A stretch of 64,000 nt of DNA. It comes from Lenzites betulinus. Lineage: Eukaryota; Basidiomycota; Agaricomycetes; Polyporales; Polyporaceae. Each line of letters begins with the position of its first letter. The first letter of the stretch is position 1. Below, piece by piece: positions 12,801-24,874 of the stretch. The stretch is from the NCBI GenBank assembly GCA_022264855.1, contig JABYQU010000017.1:372001-436000 (forward strand). Reading direction: 5' to 3'. The translations under genes and the position numbers were made by a program. The notes beneath the pieces were generated by a model. That model worked only from the letters and a program-made list of their open reading frames with translations, was not told the origin of the DNA and did not search any database.

Positions 12801-15449
12801 AAGATGCGACCCAGTCCGCGAACGTCCCTGAAGTATCCCTCAGGATGGCGTCCTCCTCTCCATTGGAAAGTTGCTCTTCGCTTCCGGGCTCGACGCCCTC
12901 TGGGAACTGTTCGATGCCAAGTACAGGGAGTTCTTTAGAGCTGCGCGGAACGCGGTCGACACCGTCGCCAAGGGGAACCTCGAAGTCAGCCAGTTCGCCG
13001 AACTTGATGTACTGCGCGACTTCGGATATGAACGAAGTCGTACAGAACTATGGGATATTTCAGTTCAGGAATCAGCGCTGGGGAGAAGTGCGCTTACAGT
13101 CTTGGGAGGGTCGTTCTAGACAAAGGCGGCGTCAGTCAAGTGAACAAGATACCAGCGTAATCACTACACGCACCAAATCGATTCCTGGTAGCAGGAGGTC
13201 GAGGATCGGAATGAGGTGTTTGGCACCTGGGTAATATACATGACGACAGACCATCGCTGGTGCAACCGCCCCGAGGGCTTTGATCACAGCGGTCGTGCGG
13301 TGGGTCTTACCCGAGTGAGCTACAATTGTGCAAGTATGTCTGGGGGCTTACCTCGACCAGCGCCTCGAGTGCCGGAACAGCGCGCTCCAGGATAGGGTGC
13401 AGGATGAGGTCGGGCTCCATGATGCTCATCGATTTCATGCAACTCTGGATGTTGGCAACGGTGCCGCTGTCTTGTGAGAACATAGCCAGCAGCGTGACCG
13501 TTCTCAGGCTCTTAACCAGCTCGCGCTTGATCTCTCGCGTGAGCCGTCGATGCTGGACGGGGGCAGTATCAGGTTTGTGTTCGACCCCGCTGGGCGGGAT
13601 AGCTCACTGTGGGTGTCTTGCAATCGGGTTGCTGCTCCTCATACCATCCTATTCTTGCTATTAGCGTTGTAGATCACATAATGACCACAACACTTACGCT
13701 TGTTGAAGTCATAGACGATGTACTTGATGAATGCACTCAGCTACAATGTAGCGTTAGCATCTAATATAAAGCCAAGACGATACTGTAACAAAACGTACAT
13801 CGGACGTCCAGCTGCCGGAATTGGTGGGATGGAAGAAGCTCTCAGTCGACGCAATAAGCTTCGCCAAAGAATCAAGAGCCTTGCATCCTGCGAGATACGT
13901 TTTGGTCTTGAGACGGCCACCCTTCCCTAGAGGAGAAGACAAATAATCTCCGAGGCCTCCGTTCAGATGGTGGGGTAAGGGAGTGCTGGCGCCAGATGCC
14001 ATGGGAGTGAAGAGAGGCGTCGGCGCGGTGGATGCGGGGCTGGGCATGCCATCAGGTGCCATAGAGTACACAATTATGCGCGCAAGAGACGCTATAGGAT
14101 GTAGTATGAGAGGGGCTCAATGTTGCTGTTGCCGGTGCACCTACCAATGCGCCAACTCGGCTTGGGCAGCCTATTCATCTCAAATGTAGCTTGACCGTCC
14201 GCATTGGGACCAGTAGTCAAGGAGCCGGAATCGGCCAGAGGAATTTCTGCACATCAGACGCAACGTCTGAGTACATATAATGTTCTTCACCGCTCGCAGG
14301 ACATACCCATAGAGGCCATGCACTTGGCCATGATGAAATTCCACTCGAGGCCTGAGAAGATGCCGATGTCGGAGAACAGACCTGACCAACGCCATTTGGT
14401 TTCAAGGTCGTCCTTGGGCCACTTTGGCCGGCCTTCCCCTTCCGACTTCGCGTCGTCGGGTATGTCTTCGATTCTCTGAGGGTTGCTCACAGATGGGTCG
14501 ACATGCATCTCTGCAAGCCTGGAAAGGAATTGCAGCATGCGGTCGTCAAACATGTAGGAGTTGACGGACTCCCACACTCGGAAGAGCATAGGCAGATACG
14601 ATTGGGGATGCGATAGGGGCAAGAACGTCAACATATAATATTGCGAGGCGAGGATGCTCTGCACACGAAACGTGAGCACCGTCTCGCATTAGGTGTAAAG
14701 CCACACTTACGTTCAGGCTTGTGCCGTTCATCATGGGAAGGAAGGTGGACAGCATTTCGTCGATTGCCGCGGGGTGAAAGAAGCGGCGAACATTCTCAGC
14801 GATGTAACCCATGTACCACGAGGTTTGGCTGAAGGCAGCAATTCGTCAGTGCCTCGCTGGTAATTCGGAGAAGCTGCGCAGCCACCGACCTGATCTCGAA
14901 CTGCCGCCGTGTCAGGAACAGGTCCTTGCTGAGGATCTTGTACATGGGCATCCAAGGCAGCCTGACGTCTTCTATAGACAGCTTCTTCTTGGATCGGGAC
15001 ATCACCTGCAGGCCGTCGGCGCAGGCGGCTACAATATGGTTGGGCATGCCTGGCGTGGTGCTGACATGGAGATAGGTCTTGATAATTGCGATGCGCTTCT
15101 CCTTGGGTATGGGATATTTGAGCATGCACCAGCTGCAACATGCCGGTCAGGAGAGCGCGCACGCGATCGAAACAAGAGGCGCTCACTAGGTCAGCATGCT
15201 GTCCCATTGTATGAAGCCGGGATCGTAGTCCTTTGCTTCTATGCTCTGCGTGATGCGGAGGAGGATGAAGTCGAGCATCTGCTGCATCCTGGAGTCGGAC
15301 TCGACGGAGTACGGTATCGACTTGGCATAGTTCCGGAGCTTGACCATGTAACGGTCCGTCCCGTCCATAATGTCGTATGGAATAGCAGGGGAGGGGGGCG
15401 GCGGCCCTGTGTCGCGGATGGTCAGGTTAGCGAGGTCTGGTATGTCCAT
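6819..15449 (-). CDS. BLM10: Proteasome activator Blm10/PA200
   Basis: This very long HEAT-repeat-type gene is cut by several dozen short introns, so only the outer limits are given. Read from 15449 downward, family blocks appear in order. They include an N-terminal YMVKLRNYAKSIPYSVESD, then WCMLKYPIPKEKR and LPWMPMYKILSKDLFLTRR. Next come SYLPMLFRVWESVNSYMFD and GLFSDIGIFSGLEWNFIMAK, then KYWGKLYHPEDVK with WHVPNEAEIDFVLR. The C-terminal domain includes HQDTWHEDSKKFSEEQLAAL. The final intron (6827-6895) joins TAC T to AC GCA TAA, so the protein ends SSYYA. This is the Tyr-Tyr-Ala (HbYX-type) tail by which Blm10 inserts into the 20S core and opens its gate. The product caps the 20S proteasome and promotes ATP-independent degradation. 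All sampled segments remain open in frame, so the gene looks intact. Confidence 0.92.
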
Positions 15450-15790
15450 GGCGTGTATGGTGGAGGCAAGAGGAGAGAGTGAGCAGGGAGGGGGGCGACG
15501 TCAGTGCAACGGCGAGCCCAAGTACTCGCCGCGGTTGGCACCCGACGGCGGCAGTGCCCCGCGGTGGCGCCGAGCATTGTGGCGCGCGGAGTCTTCCCCG
15601 CACTCGCCTCCGTCGCTTGCGACCGTGTGCCCGATCGGACCATCCTCCTTCAAATGGCCGCGTCGAGCGCGGGCCTCGCAGCACACGGCGCTGCTGTGTG
15701 GTCGTACAATCTTTCCGAAGGCGCGTAATCTACGTGTACATCATGAACAGCACTACACAGGGAGCAGTACACCGGCGATCCGGGTTTCAG
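15450..15790. other. Short intergenic region
   Basis: This holds the Blm10 promoter and the 3' end of the next minus-strand gene. No distinct motif could be assigned. Confidence 0.4.
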
Positions 15791-16890
15791 CTACGGAGCC
15801 GCGGAGGCGGATGCAACATCCTGCAGCTCCTGGGTCGCCTTCTTCCTCACCAGGTCCCACACGCCGTTCCGCTGTGTTCGGACCTCGCCCAGCCCCTCCC
15901 GGATCTCCTCCAACCGCTCCACGTACTCTCGGCCGTCGTCTTGCAGCTCGCGCAGTGTAGCAAGCGACTTCTCCAGCGCCTCCAGCTGCATGTCCGCGCG
16001 TGAGAACGACGTGCCTGCAAATATTCCCTGGTTGTTGGGCGACAGGAACAGCTTGTGGGCCACCGGTGTGAGATCCGGCGCCCTCGCAAGCCGGCTGTCT
16101 GGTTCATTGTCCTCGCCGTCCTCATCTTCGCGTTTGGGGACCAGCGACGTCCCAGCCTCCGCTTCATCCGGGTTCTCACTCATCGCTTGCCACAGTCTCC
16201 CGAGTGCCATACGCAGACTCGTTTCTCCCTCAATGAGTGTGTTCGTCGAATCCTCCAGCTCCTCGTAGACATTCGAGCGGAACGTATGGGTGGCTGCCTT
16301 GTCCATGACCAAGGATGTAAAGGAGAGGTGGTGCAGTTGCGGATTGGGGTATGGCGCCATCAGTGGGGGAGACGGCGAACGGAGGTGCGGGAGGGTGATA
16401 GGCGCGTCTTCATCCTCTTGCTTCGGGAGCAACAGTCGTATGCGCTTCCTGGCACGGTCCTCGGACTGCCAAAGGCCTGTCAGATATGAGTGTGGCATTG
16501 GGTTGTTATAACTCACCTCCCAGTCCTCCATCCACGGTGCCCAGGCAGTGACCTTCCCTCTCCGTATCCATTTCGCCTCGTTATAGGTCTTGATGCCCCA
16601 ATTGCCTTTGAATGAGGAGTGTGGAAGGTCTTCGTCGTTTGGCTCAAAGCCATACGAAGGATAGTACCATGCATCATTGTCATTCGAGGGTAAGCTCATA
16701 TAGCTACCCAAGACGGTCAAACAGAGGGACCCAACATTAGGTTGGAGAGGGCGTACCTCGGATCCTCGTAACGCGCTTCGTCTAGTTGGGTGAAGCTTCT
16801 CTTGACACCGTTCATGTGGGGAGTGGCATGTTGGCTGATGGTGGATGGTCGCGACGAAGACGGGTCATGCACAACAAGCTCTGAAGCCAT
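15791..16890 (-). CDS. Conserved hypothetical protein
   Basis: Exons 16890-16757, 16703-16517 and 16465-15791 join in frame to 331 residues. I do not recognise a named family. Residues 1-60 are Ser-rich. An aromatic block follows (NWGIKTYNEAKWIRRGKVT, AWAPWMEDWE), then SEDRARKRIRLLLPK, which could serve as a nuclear localisation signal. A conserved-looking stretch (LPHLRSPSPPLMAPYPNP, MDKAATHTFRSNVYEELE) precedes an acidic linker. The C-terminus is a coiled coil of about 80 residues with Leu, Glu and Arg heptads. The basic patch and coiled coil suggest a nuclear complex subunit, but this is inference. It is divergent from the next gene. Confidence 0.65.
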
Positions 16891-17240
16891 GGTGCCGTAG
16901 TGGTGGTGTATGCGCGTAAGCCCGGCGCGACGTGTAGAGAGGATGGGGGAACGGAGGAAGATGCGTCGGGGACGTTGAGTGCTGCAGGAGCGGGCGCTAG
17001 TGAGCCGGAGCAGCCACTGGGGGCATCGGCAACGGCCGTGGCAGTCACGCATTTGGACTCTGGCCAGTGGTCGACGGCGACGCCGAGCAGCCTCTCGCAG
17101 CTCCTGAGCCCGTCCGGACTCGCAACACACTCTGCTCTGTATATTCCCTCCGGCTGGTTCCTACCTTGCTGGTCACTGGATTACCACCTAATCTCGCACT
17201 GCCGAACGACATCTCCGCCCGTGCGTCTTCAGACGCGTCT
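16891..17240. promoter_or_regulatory. Divergent promoter region
   Basis: These 350 bases separate two divergent start codons. They are GC-rich with no recognisable TATA box. An upstream in-frame ATG at 17067 could extend the next gene, but the stretch reads like a leader. Confidence 0.35.
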
Positions 17241-20200
17241 ATGGCTAGTACCGACACTGCAGACCTAGTTCAGCATTCTCTGAAGGAGGAGAGCCCCGAG
17301 GCCAACCATGCTGATCTGACATCCCTCAAGGATGCTGTTCCTGATGCGCATGGAGTGCTCGAAGTGGGAAAAGGAGGTGGAGAGCGCTCCGGGGAGGCCA
17401 GCCCTGTTCCTTCCTCCCCCGCCTCAGGATTGTCCACCACCAAGAGCGCCTCACAAGCACCCTCTGCTTCTGGGCAGACAGGCACACCACCGCTCAGCAT
17501 GCCCCATCCCAAGAAATTCAGCCATGTCAACATCAACAAGAAGTTCCTTGAGAAGACGTCGGCGTCTACGCCCAGCCACCCACTTACCGCCTCACCTGTG
17601 ACGAAAGTGGCCAGCACGAATCGTGAGTTCCGCGAGGCACAAATGGACCAGCTGTAACATTTATTCCTGCAGAAAAACCGGCGCTGCAGACTACCCTCTC
17701 TCATCCACGATTAGTGACAGCCAAGCTCACCGCCGCGTCGCAACCTAGTACCACAACTGGACCAGGATGGTCGCGGCCGTCCTCTGCTGTGCCCTCTACA
17801 GCACCAACACCACCCGGAGCAAGCAGCGCCAAAGGCTCCCCAGCACCCAACGGCACTCTCGGTGGGGTACCTTTACCGCCACCTGTCGGTAAGGTGATCC
17901 AACCGCAGCCGCGCTCCGCGCAAGACGCTGTGCCACAAAGGCGAGACAACGGGGTGAAGCCTGTGTGGGGAAATGTTCAGGGAAGCCCCGTCAATCCTGT
18001 CAAACTTGATATGGCCCAATCCGATTTTCCTACCGCTGCAGAAGTTGCCCAAGGTGCGTGCGTCCAAAAAATGCGATAATTCACTCTGCTAACAACTGTT
18101 TCGCAGGCCGTGCGGCAAAAGCAGCAGAGAAGATTGTCGCTCAGGAAGCCGCTGCCGTTCACAAGCAAACTCTCATCTCCGAGCTTCAGGCAGAAGAAGA
18201 CACCTTCCGTGGCGTCCATTTGGATCCAAACGCTCACCACTGGGACGAGGTGAATGATATGTGGCCTCCGCCTTATACGTCTGTTTTAACCACATCCTCA
18301 GATGGAAGAGGATGATGACAACTTCTTGGGAGGTGTGATCGAGTTCGAGGATGGCCGGCAATACCAAGTTCAGTCAACCGAAGCTCCTCAGCCAAGTCAA
18401 CAGCCACAGGACACAAAAGTGCCTGAAGTGCCCGTAAGCAAAGAAGAGCGGTTCGCGGAAGACTTTGACAGAAGTTGGCCCCGCTCACGGCCTCCTCCGC
18501 ATGCACATGCCCCAGGTCCACACCGTGACCAGCGTCCCGAAGGATTCCCAATATCTCCGTCGGCATCTGCGCACTCCCCGCAAGATGCATCTAGTAGGGT
18601 TCTGTTCAATGAGCGATCGAATCGGCTCGAGCCGTACTCTCACCAGCGGTATGGACCACCTGGAGCGCCCGCACCCTTTCCCCGGAGGGGCAGCCGTTCC
18701 GACCACGCAACCTCGCCTACCGAGCCTCGTCGAGATGCGCCACCTCATACGCATCTGCCCAGTGTCCAGGTTCTGCAAAGAGGTAATCACGCAGAGGGCT
18801 CGTCGTTCTCAAGAGCACCAGGAGATCGCCCTCCGGTGTCTCCGCATGACGGATCGCGATTCCGTGACCGACAGCCTTTCCAACGAGACAACCCCTGGCA
18901 GGGTGGTGGTCATCATGGACCTGACCGCTTCGGTGCCCATGGACCTCAACATCCGCCGAGAGACGCTGCGTTTGATGACCGGAATCGTCGCACTTCAGGA
19001 CCAGAACCCCCATCGGTGTCGCCGATAGGAGATCATCGGAGGCAACTCCCACCCCATCTGTCAGCGATGGACCCCAGACATGCTCCTCCAGTACGACCCG
19101 AACCTCCCGTGCAACCTCAACCTCCGCCCCATGTGTCTCCCATTCTTCATGAGCCGCCTGTACCTTCCGCGAGTTCCCAGGCAGCTGTCTCGCCTGCCAC
19201 TCCGGATAAAGCTCTTCCCGCGTCAACGATGCCTATCGCCGACATGGAAGAGATACGTAAAGCGGCCATGCATAGTGCGGCCGAGCGAGCCAAGCTGCGA
19301 CGTCAGCAAGAAGAAGAGGAGCGGGAAAAGGAGCGGGAACGGGCCCGCAGGAAAGCTGCTGAGCTCGAGGAGAAGATCAAGGCGAAGGAGCAAGAGGCCG
19401 CTCGCGAGCGCGAGAAAGCAGATTCAGAGAAGAAGCGCACCGAGGCCGAGGTATGTGCCTGTCTTCCCTGCGTGAAGTCTAATTTAGCTCAATTGTACCA
19501 GGTGGTCGGGTTTATTGAGGAAGCGGTGTCATCTGCTGGGACCGCCGAGAACAAGGTTGGCGCTGCGGAGGGATCTGCCCAACGGCATCCAGATGCTCGG
19601 CATGCGCTGGGACGCAATCCCTCCGCGAGAGGAGGGGCCCGGCCGTTTAATGCACGACGACCCTCGGCATCGTTCACGCCTACGGCTGCGCCTGTCAACG
19701 TGCCTGTTCAGCCCTCTCCTGCTGAGGGGGCTGACACCTGGAGACGAAGGAACCCCCTCCTGCGCCAGTTCCAGTGGTGTCGCACAAGCCTCCAGCAACC
19801 CCCATCTTGCCCCCGCCAGTGTTTGCGCATGCGGGATTGGACGTACAAGCAGGGGAAGAGGTCGAGGTCATGGACTTCTCCGACCACGGTCGCCTCGCCG
19901 GGCCCGATGGACCCGAGAAACCTGCACAGCACGAAGTCGCTCCAGTCGGCCGGCCATCTCGCGCCGTGGCCTCGGACTTTTTTGGGGACTCGTCACCAAC
20001 TGCTGAACGTGTGGCATCCCAGCCTCCTAGGACTGAAGAGGAGTCCTCATGGCGGCGAGCACCTCCGCCCAAGCCGGTCGTCAACGTTGCGCAAGAGGTG
20101 GTCATTCCTGTTGGCCCTCCCGAGGGGCACCACGCACTGTCTCATCCTCATCACCCTCCTGTCAACGGGTTCCACACAACGGTCCCCCCACAGAGTCCCA

Positions 20201-22363
20201 CGCATGACGATCACTCTCGGCGTGTGTCCTCGCACCAACAGAATGGGGCTCACCGACCTCCACCTGGTTCAACATACCGCGAGGCGCCCATGGCGGCGTT
20301 GAACGACGTGATGGCCCGCATCAAAGGGGTCATCGACGGAATACACCACGAGCACGATGTGAAAGTGGAAGCGGAAGCACCCAAGCCGCAGAAATGGCTG
20401 CCACCAGCGTTGCGAGCGAAATCCGGCTCCGGCGAGTTCGCTACTCCTCTGGAGGTGTTCGACGTGACTTCGGCAGAACCTCCCAAGTCTCCAAAACCTG
20501 CTTGGAAGGTCTTCCACGTGAAGCTTCCGCATGTCCATCACCCAGTCGCCCCTCCTCCCAGGACCGAGCTCGTATGGCCGCGTGGGGTACGCTACCCTCG
20601 ACTGGAGGTGTTTTCGTTCAACCCCCCAATAGAGCTCCTCGCGCGCCGAGAAACTACAGTGACGGACGTCATCTTCAGCCGGCCTCGTATCATCCGGGGA
20701 CAGCCCAAGTACTTCGTATCCATCCCGCGACGGCGCCTCCATCCCCGAGGCCCCGGCGCAGATGTCTCACCTGTGGTCAACCTCCCCTTCACGCCAGTCC
20801 GCACGAGGCCGCCTGGGCTTCCCAATCCCAAGGAGTCTGTGTCATCCGCCGTCTCTAGCTGGCGCAAGACGCCCGCTTCCATCACCACGACGTGGCCTCC
20901 TGTCCGCGACGAAGCGAAGGAGGAAACTGGACTGGACACCGTCAGCCGCTCACCCCCGCCCGAGGCTCCGCCAGCGCTGCCCACCGCTTCCTCATTACCG
21001 TTGTCGGCCGGGCCCGAGCCTTCAGCCGGGGTAACCTCTGATGCTGCGTCCTCCAATTCGAAGGCGAAGACCGAGTCCAAGCTGCCGATCGGCTCTGACG
21101 TTGCGTTCTACCGCAATTCTCGAGTGGAGGCGGCCGTCGAGTCCAAGCCAGCCGTGCAGTTTATTGTGACGAGCGAGCTTGAGAACGAGTCGAAAGGACA
21201 GACGCAGGACCCGCCGCTCTTGCGTTCTGCGAATGTGCCCATAGCCTCTCCTGCTGCCCTCGCAGTTGGCTCGGAGCTCGAGCGCCAAGCGCCCATTGGG
21301 CGTGCAACTACGGTAAGTCTATTATACACGCCTTGTATCGCAAGGGATCTCATCCATATCTGAACAGAATGGGGCTGCCACTCCTCCCCCACAGTCTGCA
21401 TCTGCATTATCACCATGGTCCAAGTCTCCCAAGGCGTTCTCAACAAAGGAGTCTCCCGCGCGGGCGCCCGATCCCGAGCACCTCAAGGCGGTCTGGTCAC
21501 AAACCTCCGACAAAGCGCAGATCCAGCCTGTCAACTCGCTGAAGAGCATCGCAGATGACCTCACAGCCGTGCCCTTCACGCTGCAGGAGGTGAAGTCGGA
21601 CGACGGAGAGACACCGCCTCCTTCTGGCGCGGGTCCGTGGTCCAGGATGACCTCGCACGAGGTCACGCGCGCGTTCCAGCAAGTGCCCTCGCCCTCCTCA
21701 AGCTCATCACAACGTCCGGCGTCCATTGCTCCTTCCTCCAGCACCTCCACGAACGGATCGACCTCCCGGCATCCCGGATTCGCGTTCTCGCCGCCGCCCA
21801 TGGGCCAGCCCGCAATGCGCCAGGCCTACCCGGCGTACTCTCCCATGATGAGCCATACGCCCAGCCCGACCGTCATGTACTCGCAGGCCAGCCCCGTACC
21901 AAGACCCATGGTCGTTCCGAACGGAGCCATGCCTGCGTACCAGGCCGTATGGATGCCCGGCGGCCCTCCGCCCCCTGCCGGGATGATCCGGGCCCCATAT
22001 CCCCCGCAATACATGCCGTACCCGTCCCCGGGCGCGCCAATGCCGATGTATGCGCCGATGGCCATGCAGAACGGGCCACCGCAAAACGGAGTGCAGGGTC
22101 GCCCTCCGAACATGGCCATGATGAGCCCCTCCATGGCGCCCGCCATGTCACCGATGTACGGGAGCCCGGTGCCCATGCAGGCTGTCCCCGTGCCCCCCAG
22201 CCAGGGCTACCCGATGCCAGGCCAGACGAGCCGCGCGCCCATGCGAGGGCCGTACGACCAGAACCCGGCGAACGGTGCGCCCATGCACTCTTCCCCCATG
22301 CGCCAGCCCCCGCAGAACGGATACGCTCCGCTCGCCGCGAACTATGCGCGCCCGCACTGGTGA
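17241..22363 (+). CDS. Long proline/serine-rich conserved fungal protein of unknown function
   Basis: Exons begin 17241-17622, 17673-18053, 18107-18249 and 18302-19450, continue from 19501, and end with 21368-22363, giving roughly 1,600 residues. Recognisable islands sit in disordered sequence. They are PHPKKFSHVNINKKFLEK, DFPTAAEVAQGRAAKAAEK, EEDTFRGVHLDPNAHHWDE joined to MEEDDDNFLGGVIEFEDGR, a Glu/Arg/Lys coiled coil near 19300-19450, and EEVEVMDFSDHGRL. The last 250 residues are Met, Pro and Gly rich (PMYAPMAMQNGPPQ), prion-like in composition. No enzyme motif is visible, and a scaffold or RNA-granule role would be speculation. Near 19700-19757 the open frame changes and needs either a weak 44-base intron or one missing base. 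Start 17241 is the first ATG after the leader. Confidence 0.65.
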
Positions 22364-22566
22364 ACGATCTTGTACTCAGCTTGTCGCATTTGTATCCTAC
22401 TTGTTCTCATTGCTGTTTTTTGGTATCATCATCTAATTATACCCGCTGGGAACGAATACGACAGGCAAGGCGTGCATTAGCGTGCTCATTGGATATCTCT
22501 ATGGCGCAAAACAAAAACAACATGCACACAATGCATTAGGATACATATCTGCCTGAGCCCTAGTCA
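22364..22566. other. Convergent 3' region
   Basis: This AT-rich spacer holds the 3' ends of the proline-rich gene and of the succinyl-CoA ligase gene. Confidence 0.4.
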
Positions 22567-24301
22567 TTAAACAGCCAGCTTAACAGCGTTCGCCGCAGCC
22601 TCATCGAGGTCGTCGAAGGGGATGATCTTGAGGCCCGAGTTGCGGATCATCCTAAGGAATATATCAGCGTTTAGGCGCATAATCCAAAAAAAACGTCCAC
22701 GTACTCCTTGGCCTCAGGCTCCTTCGTGCCCTTGAGTCGGACGATCAGAGGCACCTTCAAGTCGAGCTCCTTCGCAGCGTTGATGACACCCTCGGCGATG
22801 TAGTCGCAGCGCATGATACCTGACACAGGTTAATCATCAAATTCGCATGCGTCGAAGGTTACAATATTTACCACCGAAGATGTTGATGAAGATACTCTTC
22901 ACCTTGGGGTCGGCAACGAGAATCTCGAAGGCCTTCTTGACCGTCTCGGGCGTAGCACCACTGCAACGAGTTCAGCTTTGAAGCGTATGTTCTCCGGATG
23001 ATCTCAACTCACCCTCCAACGTCAAGGAAGTTTGCGGGGTTACCGCCGTGCAGCGCAAGAACATCCATGGTCGCCATGGCCAGACCAGCACCGTTTACCA
23101 GGCATCCGACGCTCCCGTCCAGCTTGATGAAATTGAGGCCGTACTTCTGGGCCTCGACCTCGGAAGGCTCTTCCTGTGTGACATCGCGGAGCGCAAAAAC
23201 GTCCTTCTGGCGGAAGTCCGCGTTATCGTCAAACCCGAACTTCGCGTCCATGCTTCCGCCGCAATGTCAGTAAACGCCGTGCGCTCTTCCGACTATCTCC
23301 GCACGTACCACAGGACGTGCCCGTCCGAGGTCTCCCCCAGAGGGTTGATCTCAATTTGAGTTGCGTCCTTGTCCTTGAAGATGTTGTATAGCCGAATGAA
23401 TATGTCTGCGGCCTCGCTCTGAGCACCCTCGGACTTGAAGCCGAGTTTCTTTGCGAGCGCAACGGCCTCGGTCTTGTCGAGACCCTTCTCGAAGTCGATG
23501 GGAGTGGTGATAATGGCGTTGGGGTCCTTCGCGGCGACCTCCTCAATGTTCATGCCGCCCTGTGCGGACGCGACAAGAACGGGGCCGCCAAGGTTGCGGT
23601 CGTTCAACACGGCAACGTAGTACTCGTGCGAGGGGTCACGACGCTCCGCCAGCATAACCTGTAAGGATGCACGTTAGGGCGATGGACCTGAGTGATGGAT
23701 GCGAGCACGTACGGCGTTGCAGACACGTCCACCAGCACCAGTCTGCTTCGTGATAAGCTTTGCGCCAAGCATCTTGCTCGCGTAGTCCTTGGCTTGCTCA
23801 GGGCTATCGCAGTACTTAACACAAGAACACTTTTGGTGTTCAAAGTGAGGCACTCACCTCTCGATGATGTGCACACCTCCCTGGAGACCATTATCGAAAT
23901 GGCCCTTGCCGCGACCACCCGCCAGCACCTGCGCCTTGATTACGCACCCGGTAGAGCCTACGGATAAGTTAGGAAAATGACCATATACATTATGCATATA
24001 TGGACACCGACCAAACTGCTTTGCGACCTCGAAGGCCTCTTCTGGCGTCTTGGCTGCAATGCTTTTGGGCGTAGGAATTCCGTACTGCGCACCATATGTC
24101 AGTACAACAGATCCCACTTCGCGCGATGGATTTGAAGTACCGCGTTCAGCAGGTTGACTGATTGGTATTCGTGAATAGAGAGAAAGCGCTTCTGACCCGC
24201 AGACGCGGCCTGTTAAGTACGCGTCAGTGTGTGTACGGGTCTCCAAATGTCTGTTGACTTACGCGAGCCAAAGAGCCTGCCTTCCTGAGTGACGCGAGCA
24301 T
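22567..24301 (-). CDS. LSC2: Succinyl-CoA ligase subunit beta, mitochondrial
   Basis: Ten exons join in frame to 416 residues: 24301-24263, 24209-24141, 24084-24012, 23957-23858, 23803-23713, 23658-23309, 23252-23013, 22960-22872, 22819-22705 and 22651-22567. The N-terminus [13 protein letters not shown] is a typical mitochondrial presequence. The family opening [12 protein letters not shown] follows, then the ATP-grasp region ([17 protein letters not shown]). Further on come QIEINPLGE, which supplies metal-binding residues, and [21 protein letters not shown]. The CoA-ligase fold follows ([26 protein letters not shown]), ending [13 protein letters not shown]. With the alpha subunit it converts succinyl-CoA, phosphate and ADP or GDP to succinate, CoA and ATP or GTP in the citric acid cycle. 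Nucleotide preference cannot be told here. Confidence 0.95.
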
Positions 24302-24822
24302 TGGAATGAGGGGGAGGGTAGGGTGGAGAGCGGGCGGAGGTGCTGGCAGAACTAAGTAGGGTTATAACGTCGGTAACGCCGACGGTACTCGACCGGGCAG
24401 TGAGCATCGTGATTTCGGGATAGAAGCTTAGTCAGCAGCCTTTTTAGTGCGCTGCTTCGCCCACGGTCCTCTTCATCCAGGACGACGACGACGGTTGATT
24501 TGCTCGTGGTCTGCCTGTCTCTCAACGCCTTGGTCTTCACGATCTCTTGCTGCGGAGTAGTTCTGGCAGATGGACACCATCCTCGCTTTGAGTTCGGACC
24601 GCTCAAATCACGGAGTCGTTCGAAATTAAGCAGAGGAACATACTTCACTCATTCTGGTCTGGAGATGTCTATCCATGTACAACGGTCGTGAGTTTCGTAA
24701 TCAATACGCTCTATACATACCATCACCGCCCTGCCCTTGAAAGACCGTAAACATGACAAGTATTTCCGTGAGGGCGAGCCTCGTGTGAACCGCGCCCCCA
24801 TTCAGACTCACCTGACTCCACG

Positions 24823-24844
24823 ATTGGTTCCACCAATTTATTGG
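24823..24844. promoter_or_regulatory. Three CCAAT boxes, two as an inverted pair
   Basis: ATTGG at 24823-24827 and CCAAT at 24833-24837 form a perfect inverted pair with a five-base spacer, and another ATTGG lies at 24840-24844. They are 31-52 bases before the DinB-like ATG, in the 573-base divergent promoter shared with LSC2. CCAAT is the site of the HAP/NF-Y complex, which controls respiratory genes in fungi, so either gene could be the target. Confidence 0.5.
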
Positions 24845-24874
24845 CGAGCTTCACGCCTGCCCCTACCCACGATC

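Noticed and set aside
21637..22539. 300-codon frame overlapping the proline-rich gene
   Set aside because: Frame-shifted reading of the same exon; the Met/Pro/Gly-rich frame continues the upstream exons.
24213..24407. Start of LSC2 at 24407
   Set aside because: That frame is not a presequence; the ATG at 24301 gives a mitochondrial signal and joins exon 2 in phase.
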